NCBI RefSeq assembly: GCF_011250645.1
Contig: NZ_JAANNO010000002.1
Coordinates: 90,179 to 154,178 of the forward strand
From: Motilibacter aurantiacus
GTDB taxonomy: Bacteria; Actinomycetota; Actinomycetes; Motilibacterales; Motilibacteraceae
Direction of reading: 5' to 3'
Length of the DNA: 64,000 nucleotides
How positions within the stretch are numbered: the first letter of the stretch is position 1; each line of letters begins with the position of its first letter. The notes beneath the pieces are model-generated. The model was given only the letters and a program-made list of their open reading frames with translations. It did no database searches and had not been told where the DNA came from. Positions 43,201-50,536 of this stretch are shown one piece after another. The position numbers were made by a program, and so were the translations under genes.

Positions 43201-45972
43201 GGCGAGCCCGGCGCTCGACGGGTCCCCGAGCTCGAGGTTGAGCGGCAGCGCGAGCGCCTTCTCGGTCACCGTGCAGCCCGTGCGGCCGGCGGCCCGCCCC
43301 TGGGTGCAGGCGCCCAGGGTCAGCCGTGCCGTCAGCGTGGCCTGCCTGTCGGCTGTCGCGGGGGTGTAGGCCAGCTGGACGAGGTCCGGCGTGGCTCCGC
43401 CGATGCCGAGCGCGGCCGCCAGCGCCTTCTCCATCGCCTGCTCCGCCTCCGCGAGCGTCAGCGCCTCGTTGGCGGCGATGATGTCGTCGAGGGCCGTGAC
43501 CAGCCGGCCGAGCAGCGGGTCGAGGTCGGCCACGCTGCGCCCGAGCAGCGGAAGCCGGGCCTTGAGCGAGGGGTCCCGGGCGATCTCGTCGCGCAGCGCC
43601 ACGACCATCTCCCGGCCGGACGTGAGGATCTGCCCGACGATCGCGGTCGGGTTCTTCGGGTCGTACGAGAACGGCAGCAGCTGGTGCTTGTACTTGTCGT
43701 CCGCCGTGACCGTGAAGCCCGCCGGGTCGGCGAGGTCCGGCCAGGACAGCGTGACCTTGCCTCCGGCGACCTGCTGGCCGATGACCCTGCCCGACACGAG
43801 CAGGTCCGTCGTCGGCACGGTCGCGTTGACCGTCACCCGCACCGGCGACTGGGCGTCGGCGACGGCGGCCGCGAGCTCGGCGAGGGTGACGAGGCCGTCG
43901 CCGGAGCGGTCGACGAGGTCGACGGCGACCATCGGCCTGCTCGCGTCCTTGCGTCGCAGCAGCGGCACCGGGCCGTCCACCCCGTCCTTCACGGTGACGG
44001 CGATCAGGGACGCCTTGCCGGTGAGGTCGACGTCGGCGGTGACCGCGCCGTCCAGGCTGAGCTCGGGCCCGTCCCCGGCCTTGAGGAACGCCCGCTGCTC
44101 GAGCTCGAGGCCGGGCCGCAGGTCGATGCCGGCCGTGACGTTCACCGTGTACGCCGGGTCGATCGTCGCCTTCGCACCGCCCGTGAGCGACACCAGGCCG
44201 GCGCTCTGCAGGGCGTCGCCGACGTCGAGCGTGCCGGCGTCCGGCTTGGCCGCCGGGTCCGAGGCCTGCTTGACGTCGAAGAGCAGGCGCTGGGCCTCCC
44301 ACCGCAGGTTCAGCTGCGCCGGGCTGACGCCGAGGGCGGAGGTGAGCTTCGGGACCAGCTCGTCCAGGCTGTCGAGCTCGGCCTCCCGCTCCGGCGGGAC
44401 GGTGACGCTCGCCATCGGGTTGGCGGGGTCGGTCAGCCCGTTGTCGACGAAGAAGGCCACCAGCTTCTCGTTGAGCTGGGCGACGCTCGAGAGGCCCTCC
44501 TTGACGAAGGGCAGGTCGAGCTCGCCCGCCTGTTGGAGCGAGTTGAGCGCCGTCGTCAGCTGCGCGAGCGCGTTGATGACGTCGACGGGGGTGACGTTGC
44601 CGAAGTCGCCGATCTCGGCGAGCTGGAGCTCCGGCGCCTTGACCCCGTCGCAGAGGCTGCGGTCGTCGAGCGTGACCCGCCCGACCTTGGCCTCGAGCCC
44701 CTTGAGCGCCGCCCGCACGTCGAGCGCGACCTGCGCGCCGCCGGACGCGCAGCTGACGCGCACGAGCTTCGTGGGGTCGCTCAGCTCCGCGTAGTCGATG
44801 ACGCCGTCGGCATCGGGGTCCACGAACCGGGCGCCGACCGACACGTCGGCCTTCGCGCTGCCCGTGGCTGACGCCGCGAGCGGCCCGACCGTCAGGGCCA
44901 GCGGCGTCGAGCCCGGCGCGAACGTCTTGTCCACCGCGAGCCTGAAGCTGCCGACCTGCGCGTCGGCGGCCGGGATGGCGAACCGCTCGGCCTCGGGGAG
45001 CTCGGGGCGGAGCACGAAGCCCGTCCGCGAGGTGAAGGTGAGGCCTCCGGAGAGCGGCTGCCCGCCGATCGTCAGGTCGTCCGCGAGGAACTCGAGCTGC
45101 GGCGTCGCGTCGACCGTGACCTTCACCGTGAGCGTGATGTCGTACGAGGTCGCGGCGGCGTGCGGAGAGACCGTCCCGTCGATGTCGACCGTCAGGCCGG
45201 AGAGCCCGTCGATGTCGTCGGTCGTGTCGCCGTCACCGTTGAGGTCGTCGAGCCGCGTGTCCAGGCCGGCGACGGTCTGGCCCGCCTGCTGGGACACCTG
45301 CTCGATCCTCGCGTCGGCCTCGTCCAGCCAGTCGTCGACCTTGTCGTCGATGGCCCGGACCGCGGCCTCGCCGACGAGGGGCATGCCGGCGACGAGCTGC
45401 TTGGCCACGTCGACCACGCCGAGGGACGCGACGAAGCGGCGCAGCCCCTGCCCGATCGCGACGGCGACCGGGTCGGCGGTGCTCACCAGGACGGCCCGGC
45501 TCTGCTCCACGTCGCCCACCCGGACCGTCGCCGTGTAGGTGCCCGGCCGGGTGAAGGCGACATCGGCCCGACAGCCCTCGCGGTGCTGGGACGCGCCCGC
45601 GCCCGCGAACTCCCAGCGCGGCTGCTCGTCGGCCTTCCGCGCCGCCTCCGACGCGCAGGCGTCGAAGGAGACCGGCTCCCCCGGCGCCACCGCGGGGGCC
45701 TCGAACTCGTCGGTGGAGGCACGCGCGGCCGGCGGCGGCACGGCTCGGGGCCCGTCGGGCGATGCCGCCGCCGGCGGGACCGGGCTCGGTGGGATCGCGC
45801 CCGGTGGGCCGTACGAGAACGTGAGTTCCGGTGTCCGGGCCGGGCCGGAGAAGGCGCCGGCCCGCAGCGCGCCCATCGCCGCGAGAGCTGCGAGCAGCGC
45901 CACGGCGGCGAGGGCCCAGCGGAGGGCGGGATGCGGGCGAGGAGCGCGGTGGGCAGGGGCGCGGGTGGGCAA
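37207..45972 (-). CDS. Giant exported RTX protein, paralog without esterase domain
   Basis: A 2921-residue paralog of the adjacent giant. The start is TTG 45972, with AGGAGA five bases upstream; no ATG or GTG fits. A membrane helix/signal (about 18-40) is followed by a Pro-rich stretch and a PKD-like domain (about 60-150; FTRPGTYTATVRVGD). There is no SGNH domain. From about residue 185 it parallels the other giant: EF-hand loops DLNGDGDTTDD, DPDADGVIDYAEL and DRSGDGLVTLAEL, the nearly shared block FGMLLGKDV ... PIGPF ... GHFAAGYDTYG (about 1590-1650), RTX array (about 1920-2740), Pro-rich linker (PPPPPPP ... TQVPPPP) and terminal Calx-beta domain ending TIRNDDR. A Ca2+-dependent adhesin or surface-layer scaffold is plausible; no function is demonstrable from sequence. 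Confidence 0.87.
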   Translation of the reverse strand: MPTRAPAHRAPRPHPALRWALAAVALLAALAAMGALRAGAFSGPARTPELTFSYGPPGAIPPSPVPPAAASPDGPRAVPPPAARASTDEFEAPAVAPGEPVSFDACASEAARKADEQPRWEFAGAGASQHREGCRADVAFTRPGTYTATVRVGDVEQSRAVLVSTADPVAVAIGQGLRRFVASLGVVDVAKQLVAGMPLVGEAAVRAIDDKVDDWLDEADARIEQVSQQAGQTVAGLDTRLDDLNGDGDTTDDIDGLSGLTVDIDGTVSPHAAATSYDITLTVKVTVDATPQLEFLADDLTIGGQPLSGGLTFTSRTGFVLRPELPEAERFAIPAADAQVGSFRLAVDKTFAPGSTPLALTVGPLAASATGSAKADVSVGARFVDPDADGVIDYAELSDPTKLVRVSCASGGAQVALDVRAALKGLEAKVGRVTLDDRSLCDGVKAPELQLAEIGDFGNVTPVDVINALAQLTTALNSLQQAGELDLPFVKEGLSSVAQLNEKLVAFFVDNGLTDPANPMASVTVPPEREAELDSLDELVPKLTSALGVSPAQLNLRWEAQRLLFDVKQASDPAAKPDAGTLDVGDALQSAGLVSLTGGAKATIDPAYTVNVTAGIDLRPGLELEQRAFLKAGDGPELSLDGAVTADVDLTGKASLIAVTVKDGVDGPVPLLRRKDASRPMVAVDLVDRSGDGLVTLAELAAAVADAQSPVRVTVNATVPTTDLLVSGRVIGQQVAGGKVTLSWPDLADPAGFTVTADDKYKHQLLPFSYDPKNPTAIVGQILTSGREMVVALRDEIARDPSLKARLPLLGRSVADLDPLLGRLVTALDDIIAANEALTLAEAEQAMEKALAAALGIGGATPDLVQLAYTPATADRQATLTARLTLGACTQGRAAGRTGCTVTEKALALPLNLELGDPSSAGLAGVGTSGEATVEYDARAVLHVGVRLPRVGLGSTPTSPPAPSGGRDPVLFVKDDSSLDLGVGATVGATLDATAGPLTLKVGSPDKPATAALAARFTLKAAAPTGAELTVGSALTNWLQSLMPRKGQATVHEPDARLRAGCPGVTGTVDACAVLPVYAGSGARYLGDVTFTAPDLLTPTGWTFDARALQESLKSSSVQFELILDGLITLVDKLAAALEAMPEGTKVPLLGVDVTAGADIVAAINEDVVKPVQTLVSQLQSQSTAGALRERTLAVLGRLPVLRANEQVTVLLECQKGAGVGACADTDSVTTLHRFEVKLPIGTAVQGEAPAFDVGFPGLRLKTAGAVSGKASFELDLGFGVDRANGFYVATDSTRPELRVKASGALPNASGPDNDLAAEIAFLPISLEDRNPGEDLSVAVNVDLVGAGAGGRFPVQQLGAAQLLTSVEAKGVLSLGLATAVSGKSSLPKLKAHLLIQGSFAWATNGTRVDNDFTIRFNDVTFDMGSVLRDFLKPVAGDLRKYLSPIEPTIEALDKPIPGVAEAARWVGKPAPTWLELFEAVDKLNTRPGEVSGLQVVKRVKTLVTLVKALDTTAGAAGEIPLGSFTVSTSAAQKPVPGDQADDLIAGSTVVSGPGGSKKVFDRLAFDKKAALDAARTDGGFTFPAFDEPSQLFGMLLGKDVTLVHFDAGRLAIERGFQFSFPIGPFKLHIGGAAGVEGHFAAGYDTYGIRKAYQVLNDDDPTNNGVWNVSEGLLQGLYLDDLDKSGKDVPEITFWAELTAGASIGVPGLSVGAEGGIRGQVDVNLRDDDGKVRFEDIGRQLKINRNPICMFNASAKISAFIRAVVDTPFGDIKYPIANAVILDEPDLLDWCSTPQGQEEPKTAKRYPDGSLVLRTGAESEAFFITQTAPGVVRVNGKGVQEEFEGVNRVLGSLDGGDDVVEVVQSSDVTHRLDVVLCGGRGNDRLHASTGVAALHGDNGPGFEVVDDEGKPERTACAPAGSGGRDDLRGGGLGDTLDGGPGPDTLDGGAGDDALDGGADNDNLRGGLGRDSVKGGSGTEDVTDYSDHDQGIRITLPSRDDEEDANDAVETVIGTNGDDTIVAPDDRQVRIDGGPGNDTIVGGASTDLLFGGLGNDTLSGGQGSNSLFGGLGDDRWVDGQGMDTFSGQDDHDTADYSAAAAPVTVRLDRLQNDSVEGGSPDNVLDAERVLGGAYDDALRGSGLDEELRGNGGNDLVEGGPGDDRLLGGPGRDVLTGDAGADAIDGEAGDDRVEGGKGADDLHGGADYDLADYSDRTSDLHIDKDGVADDGAREDARAGGAYAADNVHTDLEHIRTGSGNDDVWGWSGHDFLETQQGDDDLQGNGGADRFEAGEGKDELYDVEHNKRDTDTADDAFFAGPGDDYVRGDGGSDTVEAGDGDDRVDTGAGRDTVRGGAGGDEIRAGAGDDTVHAGPGENSVFAQDGDDTVVGGPDVDRIRGEKGSDTIDAGDGDNSVYGDDGQPGSTGDGPNTITGGSGRDVVYGGDARDVVTTNGGGDSVWGYPGDDVIVTGEGDDWLYGGKGEDLLDAGVGDDDLTGDEGDDRLLGGPGREYLRGRDGDDVLLGGPGDDKLEGDAGDDVMDGGANADDYSGGSGVDTVSYAEHRLPLLVRMDGNARDGSEEDAAMSGADRTRRDWLWGGFEVVVGTPLGDTIRLENDNELPVMTIDGGDGDDTLAAGDRAVETTLTLLGGPGRDTLAGGPLADVLDGGPGDDSESGGAGPDRFVQGGAPNGADTLTGGADVDVADYSGRAVGSVRVTPDDVADDGAAGESDDVRSDVEGSRLGQVVPPPPPPPVDPTPAPTQPQPQPTQVPPPPAPPTQGPPPPPGTQAPPPPPPGPQPTPSQTAVPQPATVKVSVKPAAVAEGRPGRKARMTFVVSLSAPARSTVTVRWAAAGLTATAGKDFVKAGGTVTFRKGQRAAAVTVLVLGDKAKEKNETLRLTLSRPAGAVLGAKAAVGTIRNDDR
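37750..40215 (-). repeat. RTX Ca2+-binding repeat array of the second giant
   Basis: Same organisation as in the neighbouring gene: many GGxGxDxLx nonapeptides broken by five D-Y-S/S-Y-A spacers in the same order. Length (about 820 residues) is close to that of its partner. Confidence 0.9.
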
Positions 45973-46049
45973 GGCCGTCTCCTAGCGGGTGACGAGAGGG
46001 GGGAAGGGGCGGTGGCGGGCCCGCGGTGCGGCGGGCCGGGCCGGTGCCG

Positions 46050-46226
46050 TCAGCACCAGCGCCAGGCGGGGAGGTCGGCGACGGCCGGGTACGGGCGCAG
46101 GGGCCACGGGGCGGCCGGGTCGCCCGGGTCGCCGGGGGGCAGGCCGAGGCTGTCGGCCAGCGGCCCCAGCGGGTCGGCGGGTGCGGGGGACGGGAGGCCC
46201 AGCAGCGCGGACGGCAGGCGGATCAT
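46050..46226 (-). CDS. Possible small Pro-rich peptide gene
   Basis: A 58-codon frame (ATG 46226 to TGA) in the 334-bp gap between the SARP gene and a giant gene, same strand. All but one sense codon end in G or C, stronger than chance for a gap. The peptide is Pro/Leu/Ala-rich and ends in PYPAVADLPAWRWC. No ribosome site is well placed (GAAGGA is more than 20 bases away), so it may be unexpressed or start elsewhere. I recognise no family. Confidence 0.35.
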   Translation of the reverse strand: MIRLPSALLGLPSPAPADPLGPLADSLGLPPGDPGDPAAPWPLRPYPAVADLPAWRWC

Positions 46227-46306
46227 GACCGGGAAGCCTGGCCGCCCGCGGTCCTTCCCGCGGCCCGCACGAGGGGCTGCAACGTCGCTGCAACCCCGGC
46301 GCCGGC

Positions 46307-49156
46307 TCAGCCGGCGGCGGCCGCCGGGAGGACGCGCGTCGCCCGGGCCACGTCGCGCAGCAGGTCGATCGCGGCTCCGAGGGACATCCCCCGGCCGCTG
46401 TCGTACGCCGTGGCCCAGCCGCGCGGCGTCAGACCCTCCCGGACGCGGGAGACGCAGGCCGGGCCGTCCACCGGGTCCATGCGGACGGCGGAGTAGCCGT
46501 AGCGCTCGCCCAGCGCGTCGACCGCCCCGAGCAGCCGGGCGCCCTCTGCGTGGCGCTCGAGCAGGGCGAGCGCCGCGGCGGCGACGTGCAGCCCGGCGAG
46601 CGTGCTGGTGACGTCGTCGACGGAGTACGTCTCGGTCACCGCGCTGAGCAGCAGCCGCAGCGCGCTCCGCCCGTCGTTGAGGTCCAGGTGCACCTTCGCG
46701 GCCACCCACCGCGCCGAGCCCACGGCCCACACGTCACCGCAGTCGGCGCCCTCGGACGCCGCGCGGGCGAGGACGGACAGCGCCTCCGCACGGCGCCCCT
46801 GGGCGCGCAGGTACTGCCCCTGGGTCATCAGCACCTTGCTCCGCGCCCACGGCTCCGCGCGCGGGAGCAGGCGCTCGGCTTCGGCGAAGTAAGAAGGGGC
46901 GCGGTCCAGTTCACCGAAGAGCGATTCCCAATACCCGCAGTACCCGTAGGCCACGGCACCGGCGCTCGCGTCGCCCGCCTCGGCCGCCTGCTCCGCGCCG
47001 AGCTCCGCCAGGGCGTGCAGGCCCGGCGTGTCCCCGGCCATGTAGGCGAGGATCGCGGCCCCCAGCGTCGCCCGGGTCTCGACGTCGGCGGGAGCGGCCC
47101 CGGGCAGCGCCCGCGCCGCCTCCGTCCAGCGCACCCCCTCGACCGAGTTGCCGCGCCGCAGCCAGTGCCAGGCCTGCCCCGCAGCCAGCCGGAGCGCGAG
47201 CGGGCGCTGCCGGCGCCCGAGCGCCCGGGTCAGGGCGGCACGCAGGTCCGCCCGGTCCGCGTCGAGCCGGGCGTGAGCGGCGAGCAGCCCCGGCCGGCGC
47301 AGCTCCGGCTCGAGCCGGTCGACGAGCCCGGCGTACCACTCGGTGTGCGCCTCGGCCAGCCGCTCGGCCCGCTCCGGTGGCAGCTGCTCACGCGCGAAGG
47401 TGCGCAACGTGTCCAGCAGCCGGTAGCGGCGCGGGGCGTCGACGCCTCCGCTGACCTCCACCATCGACTTCGCCGCGAGGCGGGCCAGCGGGCCCAGCAC
47501 GTCGAACCCGAGCTCGGGCTCGCAGACCCCGCGCAGGGCGTCCAGCCCGAACGGGCCGGCGAAGACCCCGGTCGCCGCGAGGAGCTCACGCTCCCGGTCG
47601 TCGAGCAGGCCGTAGCTCCACTCCACCGCCGCCCGCAGCGTCCGGTGACGGGCGGGCGCCGTCCGGTCCGCGGCGGCCAGCAGGCTGAACCGGTCCGCCA
47701 GCAGCTCGGCGATGTCGGCGAGGGAGAGCACCGCCAGCCGCGCGGCCGCCAGCTCCAGCGCGAGCGGGATGCCGTCGAGGGCCGCGCAGAGCCGGCGCAC
47801 GGCGGGGAGCGTGTCGGCGTCGAGCGTGAAGCCGGGCGCGGCCAGGGCGGCCCGGTCGGCGAAGAGCGCTTCGGCCTCTCCCGGAGTGCCCGCGACGCCG
47901 AGCTGCATGGGCGGGACCTGGACGACGCGCTCGCCCGGCACGCCGAGCGCCTCGCGGCTCGTCACGAGCAGCTGCAGGCCGGGGCAGCGCGACAGGAGCG
48001 CCGCGGCGAGGCCGGCGACGGCGTCGACGAGGTGCTCGGCGTTGTCGAGCAGCAGCAGCGCGCGGCGCCCGGCGAGTGACGCGACCAGGGGCTCGAGGGC
48101 GCCCTGGCGGGTCGAGACGCCGAGCGCCTGCGCGACGGCGGCGGCGACCAGCCCGGGGTCCTGCAGCTCGGCCAGCTCGACGAGCGTGGCCGGCGCGCCG
48201 CCGGGCGCGCCACGGCGTACGCACTCCAGCCCGAGCCGGGTCTTGCCGCTTCCGCCGGGCCCGACCAGCGTCACGAGCCGGGCGTCCTCGAGCGCGGCGT
48301 GCACATGCCCGATCTCGGCCCGCCGGCCGACGAAGCGGGTCAGCGGGAGCGGGAGCGGGGGCGCGTCCGGCGCCGTCGGCCCCGGCACCGGGGCGGCCGG
48401 CGCGGGGCCGAGCACCTCGGGGTCGTGCACGAGCAGGGCCTGGCGCAGCCGGTGCACCCGTGGCGTGGGGTCGAGGCCGAGCTGCTCGGCGAGCCCGCGG
48501 CGCAGCGCGTCCAGCGTGTCGAGCGCCTCGGGGACCCGGCCGGCGCGCGCGAGCCCGGTGGCCAGCAGCACCGCCGGCCCCTCGCGCAGCGGGTGCGCGG
48601 CGACGAGCGCGGCCAGCGCCTCGACCGCGGCCTGGTGCTCGCCGGCGGCGAGCTGGAGCTCTGCCAGCCGCTCCTGGGCGGAGAGGTGGGGCTCGGTGAA
48701 GGCCGCCGCGGCCTCCCGGGCGAACGGGGCGTCCTGCACGTCGGCCAGCGGGAGCCCGCCGCAGAGCGCGAGCGCCTGCTCCAGGAGCGTCCGCTCCTCG
48801 GTGCCCCGCGCGGGGTCGGCCGCGGCCGCCCGGGAGGCGCGCAGCAGGTCCTGGGCCGTGAGCAGGTCGACCGCCGCGCGGTCGACAAGCAGCGCGTAGC
48901 CACCGCTCCGGCTCTCCAGGACGTCGCCGAGATCGCCGGCGCGCAACCGGGAGACGTACGCCCGCAGGGTGCTCAGCGCGCTCGGCGGGCGCGGCGGGCC
49001 CCAGAGCGCCGTGACGAGGGTGTCGACCGGGACGGTGGCCCCGGCCGCGAGCGCAAGCCGCGCGACGAGCGCGCGCGGGCGCGGGCCACCCAGCGCCAGG
49101 GCCTCCCCCGCCCGCAGGACGCGCACCGGCCCGAGCAGGCACACCTGCAGGTCCAC
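46307..49156 (-). CDS. AfsR/SARP-type regulator: BTAD, NB-ARC, TPR
   Basis: A 949-residue regulator. Order: OmpR-like winged helix (about 1-90; LQVCLLGPVRVL, LVTALWGPPRPPSALSTLRAYVSRLR); BTAD helical domain (about 95-240; RAGRVPEALDTLDALRRGLAEQLGLDPTP); an ATPase of NB-ARC/AfsR type with P-loop GPGGSGKTRL and LLLLDNAEHLVDA; and a C-terminal TPR-like helical half. Such proteins activate secondary-metabolite or developmental genes on binding ATP and an unknown signal. GTG 49156 is preferred (AGGAGG at good spacing, start VDLQVCLLGP); 49213 is an in-frame alternative. No biosynthetic cluster is visible; the co-directional giant genes are the nearest possible targets. Confidence 0.9.
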   Translation of the reverse strand: MDLQVCLLGPVRVLRAGEALALGGPRPRALVARLALAAGATVPVDTLVTALWGPPRPPSALSTLRAYVSRLRAGDLGDVLESRSGGYALLVDRAAVDLLTAQDLLRASRAAAADPARGTEERTLLEQALALCGGLPLADVQDAPFAREAAAAFTEPHLSAQERLAELQLAAGEHQAAVEALAALVAAHPLREGPAVLLATGLARAGRVPEALDTLDALRRGLAEQLGLDPTPRVHRLRQALLVHDPEVLGPAPAAPVPGPTAPDAPPLPLPLTRFVGRRAEIGHVHAALEDARLVTLVGPGGSGKTRLGLECVRRGAPGGAPATLVELAELQDPGLVAAAVAQALGVSTRQGALEPLVASLAGRRALLLLDNAEHLVDAVAGLAAALLSRCPGLQLLVTSREALGVPGERVVQVPPMQLGVAGTPGEAEALFADRAALAAPGFTLDADTLPAVRRLCAALDGIPLALELAAARLAVLSLADIAELLADRFSLLAAADRTAPARHRTLRAAVEWSYGLLDDRERELLAATGVFAGPFGLDALRGVCEPELGFDVLGPLARLAAKSMVEVSGGVDAPRRYRLLDTLRTFAREQLPPERAERLAEAHTEWYAGLVDRLEPELRRPGLLAAHARLDADRADLRAALTRALGRRQRPLALRLAAGQAWHWLRRGNSVEGVRWTEAARALPGAAPADVETRATLGAAILAYMAGDTPGLHALAELGAEQAAEAGDASAGAVAYGYCGYWESLFGELDRAPSYFAEAERLLPRAEPWARSKVLMTQGQYLRAQGRRAEALSVLARAASEGADCGDVWAVGSARWVAAKVHLDLNDGRSALRLLLSAVTETYSVDDVTSTLAGLHVAAAALALLERHAEGARLLGAVDALGERYGYSAVRMDPVDGPACVSRVREGLTPRGWATAYDSGRGMSLGAAIDLLRDVARATRVLPAAAAG

Positions 49157-49297
49157 CCGCTCCCCCTCCTCAGCCACCTGCGACGCCCGCGGCGAGGCTA
49201 GCGACGCGCTCACCTCGGCACTCCGCCTTTCCCGTTCGGGTGGCTGTCCTTCGACGCGGAGCCCGTGAAGGGGGTTCCGGATACCTGGCGCTCCCGC

Positions 49298-49651
49298 TCA
49301 GCTGTCGCCGAGCGCCGCCCGGACGAGCGCGAGCGCCTCGGTGCTCGGCAGGCCGAGGGCGCGGGCGCGCCGGGCGAAGGCCTCGGCCGCCTCCTGCGCG
49401 GCGCGGTGCTGCTCGTCCTGGGCCGCCACCACGGTCCCGTTGCGGCCACGCGTCTGCACCAGCCCCTCCTGCTCGAGCTCGCGGTACGCCCGCGCGACCG
49501 TGTTGGGCGCCAAACCGAGGTCGTCGGCGAGCCGGCGGACGGTCGGCAGCCGGGTGCCCGCGGCGAGCTGACCGGTGCGCACCTGGCCCGCGAGCTGCGC
49601 GCGCAGCTGCTCGAACGGGGGGACGGGTGAGCTCGGGTCGAGGGCGATCAT
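49298..49651 (-). CDS. GntR family regulator, YtrA subfamily
   Basis: A 117-residue repressor with a GntR winged helix (about 8-75; PPFEQLRAQLAGQVRTGQLAAGTRLPTVRRLADDLGLAPNTVARAYRELEQEGLV) and a short helical tail instead of a large effector domain, as in YtrA proteins that usually control ABC transporters. ATG 49651 has no good ribosome site, so a leaderless transcript is possible. A CTGGT-N3-ACCAG site lies about 145 bases upstream. It precedes the SARP gene by 141 bp on the same strand. No transporter gene lies beside it. Confidence 0.88.
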   Translation of the reverse strand: MIALDPSSPVPPFEQLRAQLAGQVRTGQLAAGTRLPTVRRLADDLGLAPNTVARAYRELEQEGLVQTRGRNGTVVAAQDEQHRAAQEAAEAFARRARALGLPSTEALALVRAALGDS

Positions 49652-49793
49652 GGAGGCGTGGCCCGGTCGGCCGGCTCGTGCCGGCACCGCGCCCCGTCCT
49701 GCGGGCAGGTCAGCACGGCGAGCCCGGCCGGGCTCGGAGGGCAGAGCAGGCGGGCACCGGGGTGAACAGCATCGCGCCTCCGCGGGACAGGCA

Positions 49794-49806
49794 CTGGTTG
49801 TACCAG
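49794..49806. promoter_or_regulatory. Small palindrome between GntR and TetR genes
   Basis: CTGGT-TGT-ACCAG lies in the 267-bp divergent region and is a candidate operator for the YtrA-type protein. Short dyads such as this occur by chance, so the call is tentative. Confidence 0.35.
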
Positions 49807-49882
49807 GCGTTGTGTCACCGTACGGCCGGGAGCGCGCGCTGTCGAGGCGGCGCAGCGGGATCGACCAGGCATGGCGAGTAAC

Positions 49883-49900
49883 TTAACGTTTGTTTGTTAA
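49883..49900. promoter_or_regulatory. AT-rich TetR operator candidate
   Basis: TTAAC-N8-GTTAA within a strikingly AT-rich patch (49879-49905), 19 bases before the GTG of the TetR gene. Position and dyad fit autoregulation; the patch may also contain the -10 element. Confidence 0.6.
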
Positions 49901-49918
49901 CTATCAGAGGGAGCAGCT

Positions 49919-50536
49919 GTGGCGCGGCCACGCACGACGAGCGACGAGCAGGTCTTCGCCGCCACGGCACGAGCGGTCCGCCGCCACGGCCCGGCCGGTA
50001 CGACGCTCGCGGCGGTCGCCCGCGAGGCGGGCATGTCGTCGGCCGGGCTCGTGCAGCGCTTCGGCTCCAAGCGGGCCCTGCTGCTGGCGTTCGCCGAGCG
50101 CGCCGCGGAAGCGACCGGCGCCTGCTTCGCCGGCAGCCGCGCGCGCAGCACGAGCGCCCTGGCGGCGGTGCACGACGCGCTCGCGACACTGACCGCCGAC
50201 ATCGAGGGCCCGGCGGACCTCGCCAACAGCCTCGGCTTCCTGCAGCTCGACGTCGCCGACCCCGAGTTCCGGGCGCACGCGGCGGTGAACGCGCGCCGGG
50301 TGGAGGCCGAGCTGGCGGCGCTGCTGGCCGAGGCCGTACGCGACGGCGAGCTGGCCGGCGGCGTGGACGTCGTGTCCCTGGCCCACGCGGCCTACGTCGC
50401 GTACAACGGCGTGCTGGTGCTCTGGCCGCTGACCGGGCAGGCGCCGCTGCGCGACGAGCTGCGCGCGGCGATCGACGCCGTGCTGCTTCCGCATCGACCC
50501 GGGGCGACGGCCCCACGGAAGGACGGACACCCATGA
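49919..50536 (+). CDS. TetR family regulator
   Basis: A 205-residue regulator with TetR HTH (about 12-56; TTLAAVAREAGMSSAGLVQRFGSKRALLLAF) and a helical effector domain. GTG 49919 follows GGGAGC. It overlaps the DHFR-like gene by 4 bases (ATGA), so the two are one operon. An AT-rich dyad just upstream is a likely operator. Confidence 0.9.
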   Translation: MARPRTTSDEQVFAATARAVRRHGPAGTTLAAVAREAGMSSAGLVQRFGSKRALLLAFAERAAEATGACFAGSRARSTSALAAVHDALATLTADIEGPADLANSLGFLQLDVADPEFRAHAAVNARRVEAELAALLAEAVRDGELAGGVDVVSLAHAAYVAYNGVLVLWPLTGQAPLRDELRAAIDAVLLPHRPGATAPRKDGHP

